Source: Acidimangrovimonas sediminis | GTDB taxonomy: Bacteria; Pseudomonadota; Alphaproteobacteria; Rhodobacterales; Rhodobacteraceae | DNA: 64,000 nucleotides | NCBI RefSeq assembly: GCF_002871005.1 | Contig: NZ_PHSN01000001.1 | Location: 248,001-312,000, forward strand | Reading direction: 5' to 3' | Shown here: positions 59,712-64,000 of the stretch, piece after piece | Numbering within the stretch: position 1 is the first letter of the stretch | Layout: the number at the start of each line of letters is the position of its first letter | Made by a program: the position numbers and the translations under genes | Notes under the pieces: model-generated | What the model saw: the letters and a program-made list of their open reading frames with translations, nothing else | What the model was told of the DNA's origin: nothing | The model's database searches: none

Positions 59712-61328
59712 ATGGACGAGAGCGCCGCCCCGGAGACCGCCACGCAGACTGCCGCGCAGACCGCGCCCACGACCGGCGCCCCGGCCCAGAGGCGCCGCCG
59801 CGCCGGCGGCCGCGCGGGGCATCAGACGCGGGCGGGCCATGCCGCGGTGGAGCAGATGCCCTGGCGGATCCCGCAGAACCCCGACCGCCCGACCGAGCCG
59901 CTGGATGCGGACGGGGTGCAGGCGATCCACAAGGGGGCGATGCGGATCCTTTCCGAGATCGGGATCGAGTTCCTGAACCCCGAAGCGGTGGAGATCCTGC
60001 GACGTGCCGGTTGCCGGGTCGAGGGCACCAACGTCCGCATGGACGAGGATTTCGTGATGGAGATGCTGGGCCATGCGCCCGACAGCTTCACCATCACCCC
60101 GCGCAACCCCGCACGGCAGATCACCGTCGGCGGCAAGTCGATGGTCTTCGTCAACGTCTCCTCGCCGCCCAATGCCTGGGACATGGCGCGCGGCAAGCGC
60201 CCCGGCGATTTCGCGACGTTCCAGGAATTCATGCAGCTTACCCAGTATTTCAACTGCATCCACGTCGCGGGCGGCTACCCGGTGGAACCGATCGACATCC
60301 ACCCCTCCGTCCGTCACCTCGACTGCCTGCGCGAAAAGCTGGTGGCGACCGACAAGGTGGTGCACGCCTATTCGCTGGGGGCGGAGCGGGTCGAGGACGT
60401 GATGGAGATGACGCGCCTTGCCGGTGGCCTTTCGCATGACGACTTCGAGGCGACGCCCCGAATGTACACCAACATCAACTCGGTCTCGCCGCTGAAGCAC
60501 GATTTCCCGATGCTCGACGGCGCGATGCGTCTGGCGCGCCGCAATCAACCGGTTCTGGTCACGCCTTTCACCCTTGCCGGTGCGATGGCGCCGGTGACGA
60601 TGGCCGGGGCGGTGGCGCTGAGCCTGGCCGAGGGGCTCTCGGCGATTGCACTTTTGCAATATATTCGGCCCGGATGCCCGGTCGGGATCGGCACTTTCAC
60701 GTCAAATGTCGACATGAAGTCGGGCGCACCCGCCTTCGGCACCCCGGAATACATGCGCGCGACCCAGATGACCGGGCAACTTGCGCGGTTCTACAAGTTG
60801 CCGCTACGTTCCTCCGGGGTCTGCGCGGCCAATGTTCCGGATGGGCAGGCGATGTGGGAAACCTCGAATTCCCTTTGGGCCGCAGTTACTTCCGGGACGA
60901 ACTTCGTGTACCACGCGGCGGGTTGGCTCGAAGGCGGATTGATCGCCAGCCCGGAAAAGTTCGTCATGGATTGCGAGATCCTGCAAATGATCCAGCGGTA
61001 TTTCGAGGAGGCGATCACCGATACCTCCGAGGATGCGCTGGCCTTCGACGCGATCCGCGAGGTGGGTTCGCAGGGCCATTACTTCGGCTGCCAGCACACG
61101 CAGGACCGCTATCAGACCGCGTTCTACCAACCCTTCGCGAGCGACTGGCGCAATTACGAGGCCTGGGTCGCCGATGGTGCCGTATGGACGCCCGAGCGCG
61201 CGCACCGCATCTACCGCGCGATCCTGGCTGAGTTCACGCCGCCGCCGATGGACGACGCCGCCCGCGGCGCGCTCGACGCCTTCGTGGCGAAGCGCAAGGA
61301 GGAGGGCGGGGCCCCCACCGATTTCTGA
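59712..61328 (+). CDS. MttB-superfamily trimethylamine/betaine:corrinoid methyltransferase homologue
   Basis: A 538-residue TIM-barrel methyltransferase of the MttB superfamily. After a disordered Arg/Ala/Thr-rich N-terminus (about 1-45) come the family blocks ILSEIGIEFLNPEAVEILRR, YTNINSVSPLKHD, GTNFVYHAAGWLEGGLIASP and the C-terminal REVGSQGHYFGCQHTQDRYQ. There is no in-frame amber codon, so it is a non-pyrrolysine member like MtgB, which demethylates glycine betaine and other quaternary amines. No corrinoid protein gene is adjacent. The start at 59712 has AGGAG six bases upstream; two earlier ATGs do not. Confidence 0.88.
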   Translation: MDESAAPETATQTAAQTAPTTGAPAQRRRRAGGRAGHQTRAGHAAVEQMPWRIPQNPDRPTEPLDADGVQAIHKGAMRILSEIGIEFLNPEAVEILRRAGCRVEGTNVRMDEDFVMEMLGHAPDSFTITPRNPARQITVGGKSMVFVNVSSPPNAWDMARGKRPGDFATFQEFMQLTQYFNCIHVAGGYPVEPIDIHPSVRHLDCLREKLVATDKVVHAYSLGAERVEDVMEMTRLAGGLSHDDFEATPRMYTNINSVSPLKHDFPMLDGAMRLARRNQPVLVTPFTLAGAMAPVTMAGAVALSLAEGLSAIALLQYIRPGCPVGIGTFTSNVDMKSGAPAFGTPEYMRATQMTGQLARFYKLPLRSSGVCAANVPDGQAMWETSNSLWAAVTSGTNFVYHAAGWLEGGLIASPEKFVMDCEILQMIQRYFEEAITDTSEDALAFDAIREVGSQGHYFGCQHTQDRYQTAFYQPFASDWRNYEAWVADGAVWTPERAHRIYRAILAEFTPPPMDDAARGALDAFVAKRKEEGGAPTDF

Positions 61329-61540
61329 CGCCCCGGATTTCTGCCCCGCCGACAGGCGGGCCCGGTCCCGCCTTGCCCCGCCGACGCCTATTCAGGACGG
61401 CGGGCAACCGTGCCCGCGTCCCGTCGCTTCGCACCCTGTCACCTCGCCTGCCGCCATTCCGCCGAGTTCCGCGCGATGACTGGCGCCCGGGTCGTCCGGC
61501 GGATAGGTTTGGCCCAGAGCGGTCAACGGGGACGGACGAC

Positions 61541-63331
61541 GTGGCGAGGAACGTGCTGGAGATGCGGCTGCGGTTGCTCCTTGGGCTGACGGGGGCGCTG
61601 GCTGGCGTCTGTGCCTGGCTGTTGTTCGATGTCTACGGGCCGGGCCGGATCACGCCGCGGCTGCACCTGATGCTGACGCTGTTCGCGGGCGTCACCTTCG
61701 GCGCCTTCCTGATTCTCGTGGGTCCCTTGCGGCTGGCGCGGGCGGCGTTGTCGGCGTTGGCCCTGGGGGCGGTGGTCGCGGGGCTCTGCGGCTGGGCCAG
61801 CTTGCGCTACGACGCCCCGCTCGACGTCTTCTCGCATTCCGAGACGGTGATCGCGGTGATCCTGCTGTCGACCCTGCCGTTGCCCTATCTCGCAGCCGCC
61901 GGGCGGCGCGGCGGTCGCTGGTGGGATTACCCGGCGCTGTTCTCGCTGTCGTGGTCGATCGTGGTGCGCTACGCCTCGGCCTGGCTTTTCGTCGCGGTGG
62001 TCTGGGCGGTGATCTTCCTGTCGGACCAGCTTCTGCAGCTGGTGGGGATCCGGCTGATCAGCGACATCCTGCGTGCCGATTGGGTTGCCTACGTGATGAC
62101 CGGGCTGGCGCTTGGTGTCGGCCTTGCCGTGGTCGACGAGCTTTACGAATATCTCTCGCCCTTTCTGATCCTGCGGCTGTTGCGCGTGGTGATGCCGGTG
62201 GTCACGCTGGTGGTGGCGGTGTTCCTGATCGCGCTGCCGGTGCATGGCTTCGGCAACCTCTTCGGCCAGCTCTCGGTCGCCGGGACGCTGCTGGCGATGG
62301 CGGTGGCGGCGGCGACGCTGGTGACCACCGCGCTGGACCGCAGCGCGCAGGAATCGGTGCAGGGACGGCTGATGCGCGGCGCGGTACAACTGCTGGCGCT
62401 GATGCTGCCGGCGCTTGCGGCGTTGGGGGGCTGGGCGGTCTGGCTCCGGGTCGAGGAGCACGGGCTGACGCCGACGCGCATTGCCGGGCTGACCGCGTCG
62501 GGAGTGCTTCTGGCCTATGGGGTGGTCTACGCGGTGTCGGTGCTGATGCGCGGCGACTGGGGCCGGCGGATCCGCCGCGACAACGTGGCGCTGGCGGTGG
62601 GGGTGATCCTGCTCTCGGCGCTCTGGCTGACGCCGGTGCTGAACGCCGAGAGAATCTCGGCCCAGAACCGGCTGGCGCGCTACACCACTGGGGAGACCCG
62701 GGCCCAGACCGTCGATCTGAACTACCTCAGGACCGACCTGGGTCGGGCAGGGGCGGATGCGCTTGCCAGGCTGCGGAAGCTGGCAGAAAGCCCCGACCAC
62801 GCCGCGCTAAAGGCCCGGTTCGCCGATCTCGATGCCGGGCGGCTGACGCCGGGGATGCCCGGCGCCTCGGATCTCGTGGCGCTGCGTCAGAGGCTGATGC
62901 GCATGATGCCGGTCCGGCCCGAGGCGGCGGGGGGAGGCGGGCCTGACGGCGCCAGGCTGCTGGCGCAGGTCCTCGACAGCCGCAGCGCCTGGCAGCTCAA
63001 CGCCTGGGCCGAGGCCTGCGGGCGCAGCCTGACCGGCGGACAGCCGGGCTGTGTCTTCCTGGCGGGCGATTTCCTGCCCGACCGTCCGGGCGACGAGGCG
63101 CTGGTACTGACCATGGACGGCGCCGGGCAATTGCGCATCGACGCCTTCGGCGCGAATGCCTCGACCGGCAAGCTCGGGCCGCTGCCGGGCAGCAGCCAGA
63201 TGACGCCGGACGGAACGCGCCCCTCCGCCTCGGCGGTGATCTCGTCGGTGCTGGCGGGCAACACCGGGCTTGCCCCGGCGCGGCTGAACGCGCTGGGGGT
63301 CGGGGGGCTGCAGGTGATGGTTCTGCCCTGA
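61541..63331 (+). CDS. DUF4153 family multi-pass membrane protein
   Basis: A protein of about 596 residues. The first 370 form about 11 membrane helices, with family-like segments RYASAWLFVAVVWAVIFLSD, VDELYEYLSPFLILRLLRVV and MPVVTLVVAVFLIALPV. The last 200 residues are soluble, starting after AERISAQNRLARYTTGE, where the helices end. Function is unknown. The start is uncertain: GTG at 61541 has GGGGACGGA upstream; GTG 61553 and ATG 61562 are alternatives that change the N-terminus by at most seven residues. Confidence 0.82.
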   Translation: MARNVLEMRLRLLLGLTGALAGVCAWLLFDVYGPGRITPRLHLMLTLFAGVTFGAFLILVGPLRLARAALSALALGAVVAGLCGWASLRYDAPLDVFSHSETVIAVILLSTLPLPYLAAAGRRGGRWWDYPALFSLSWSIVVRYASAWLFVAVVWAVIFLSDQLLQLVGIRLISDILRADWVAYVMTGLALGVGLAVVDELYEYLSPFLILRLLRVVMPVVTLVVAVFLIALPVHGFGNLFGQLSVAGTLLAMAVAAATLVTTALDRSAQESVQGRLMRGAVQLLALMLPALAALGGWAVWLRVEEHGLTPTRIAGLTASGVLLAYGVVYAVSVLMRGDWGRRIRRDNVALAVGVILLSALWLTPVLNAERISAQNRLARYTTGETRAQTVDLNYLRTDLGRAGADALARLRKLAESPDHAALKARFADLDAGRLTPGMPGASDLVALRQRLMRMMPVRPEAAGGGGPDGARLLAQVLDSRSAWQLNAWAEACGRSLTGGQPGCVFLAGDFLPDRPGDEALVLTMDGAGQLRIDAFGANASTGKLGPLPGSSQMTPDGTRPSASAVISSVLAGNTGLAPARLNALGVGGLQVMVLP

Positions 63332-63422
63332 GCGGGTGCCCGGCGCGCGCCCCGGCGGGGGCACAGGCGGCAGGCGCGCGCCCGGGGCGCTGCACGCGTC
63401 AGGGCCGGTGCACTGCGCGCGT

Positions 63423-64000
63423 TCAGCCCGCCGCGACCGTCCGCGCCGCCGCCTGCACCCCGCCCGGGGTGTGCGGGATCCCCAGCGCATCAAGCCCGGC
63501 TTCCATCACTGCCAGCGCACCAAGGGTCATGTGGGCATTGACGTGGCCCATGTGCGCGACCCGCAGGAAACCGTGGTAGGCCGGGTCGCCGGGGGGCGCC
63601 ATGCCAAGGCCGATGCCCAGCGTCACGCCTGCCTCACGCTCGGTCCAGTCGCGGAGCGCGGTGGCATGCGGGGCCCCCAGCCGGGCCGCGGTGACCGACC
63701 GCGCGCGGTGTGCCGGCTCGGCGATGTTCAGCCCGATCTCGGGCACGCCTTCGCCCCAGGCGTCGAAGGCCGCCCAGACTGCGCTTGCCAGAACCTCGTG
63801 CCGCTTCCAGATCGCGGGAAGGCCTTCCTCGGCGATCATGTCGAGCGCTTCGCGCAGGGCAAAGAGGTGGTGCGTGGGCGCGGTGCCGCCGAAATACTGG
63901 TAGAATTCCTGCGGATCGGCGCGCACGGTCCAGTCCCAGTAGGGCGTGCGCAGATCCGCCCCCTCGCAGGCGGCGCGCGCCCGGTCCGAGAACCAGACGA
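63423..64000 (-). CDS. Class V aminotransferase (alanine-glyoxylate type), N-terminus beyond the window
   Basis: The C-terminal 192 residues of a PLP-dependent class V aminotransferase of the alanine/serine-glyoxylate type. Recognisable parts are YFGGTAPTHHLFALREALDM, IWKRHEVLASAVWAAFDAWG and FLRVAHMGHVNAHMTLGALAV. The PLP lysine lies further upstream, outside the window. The frame continues past 64000, so the gene is cut by the window edge, not truncated in the genome. It points convergently at the DUF4153 gene. Confidence 0.88.
   Translation of the reverse strand, partial: VWFSDRARAACEGADLRTPYWDWTVRADPQEFYQYFGGTAPTHHLFALREALDMIAEEGLPAIWKRHEVLASAVWAAFDAWGEGVPEIGLNIAEPAHRARSVTAARLGAPHATALRDWTEREAGVTLGIGLGMAPPGDPAYHGFLRVAHMGHVNAHMTLGALAVMEAGLDALGIPHTPGGVQAAARTVAAG

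Overview
The window is a GC-rich chromosomal segment from an alphaproteobacterium, most likely a member of the Rhodobacteraceae/Paracoccaceae. The SURF1-thrC-M16 peptidase-GNAT order, the HrcA/CIRCE-controlled groESL, a DgcA/StcD-type demethylase, DUF1028, DUF6691 YeeE/YedE proteins, and copies of intergenic repeats that I associate with Rhodobacterales all point that way. No database search was possible. Family names rest on recognised motifs and protein architecture.

Region 1 (1-33840) is ordinary core and accessory chromosome. It opens with SURF1 (cytochrome oxidase assembly), threonine synthase, a mitochondrial-processing-peptidase-like M16 protease and an acetyltransferase. A CecR-like TetR regulator follows, with a 25-bp palindromic operator and the efflux operon it probably controls (lipoprotein adaptor, ABC ATPase, ABC permease). 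Next come D-aminoacyl-tRNA deacylase, a Rieske oxygenase, a flavin reductase-Rid fusion, a DUF1028 protein and ArgE. The copper module is copA-cueR behind a MerR-type 19-bp-spacer promoter. Then come a crotonase, a Zn/Co-type CDF exporter, a leftward group (PpaC, HAD, MaoC, RibF), a TraB/GumN protein, and groES-groEL. A DgcA/StcD-like demethylase lies divergent from a TetR regulator. An ExbB-ExbD-TonB operon and a periplasmic protein/GNAT pair close the region.

Region 2 (33841 to about 48600) is an integrated element at a tRNA-Arg(TCT) gene. A tyrosine integrase and a small excisionase-like protein lie next to the tRNA. A decayed prophage follows. An internal deletion joins an early methyltransferase-like gene directly to the 3' part of a tail host-specificity gene. 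Tail-fibre genes and a complete lysis cassette (holin, GH108 endolysin, overlapping spanins) remain. After an IS110-type transposase fragment come cargo genes of lower GC: a coiled-coil methyltransferase, a GT2-GT4 fusion and a GT4 glycosyltransferase, which look like a surface-glycan module. Three further unknown genes follow: a membrane-anchored protein, a small protein, and a large protein with a PD-(D/E)XK-like C-terminus. These three are the best candidate for an undescribed, possibly defensive, system.

Region 3 (48954-64000) returns to host composition. It holds a secreted two-repeat protein, a ScfR/PccR-like XRE regulator, and a signalling operon (single-domain response regulator, small membrane protein, symporter-type histidine kinase). 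These are followed by an orphan FliM/FliN-like protein, a flavin reductase and a GNAT with no ordinary start codon. The rest is a YeeE/YedE pair, a HAD phosphatase, a non-pyrrolysine MttB-family methyltransferase, a DUF4153 membrane protein and a class V aminotransferase cut by the window edge. The MttB homologue, the DgcA-like protein and the Rieske oxygenase together suggest capacity for using N-methylated amines or betaines.
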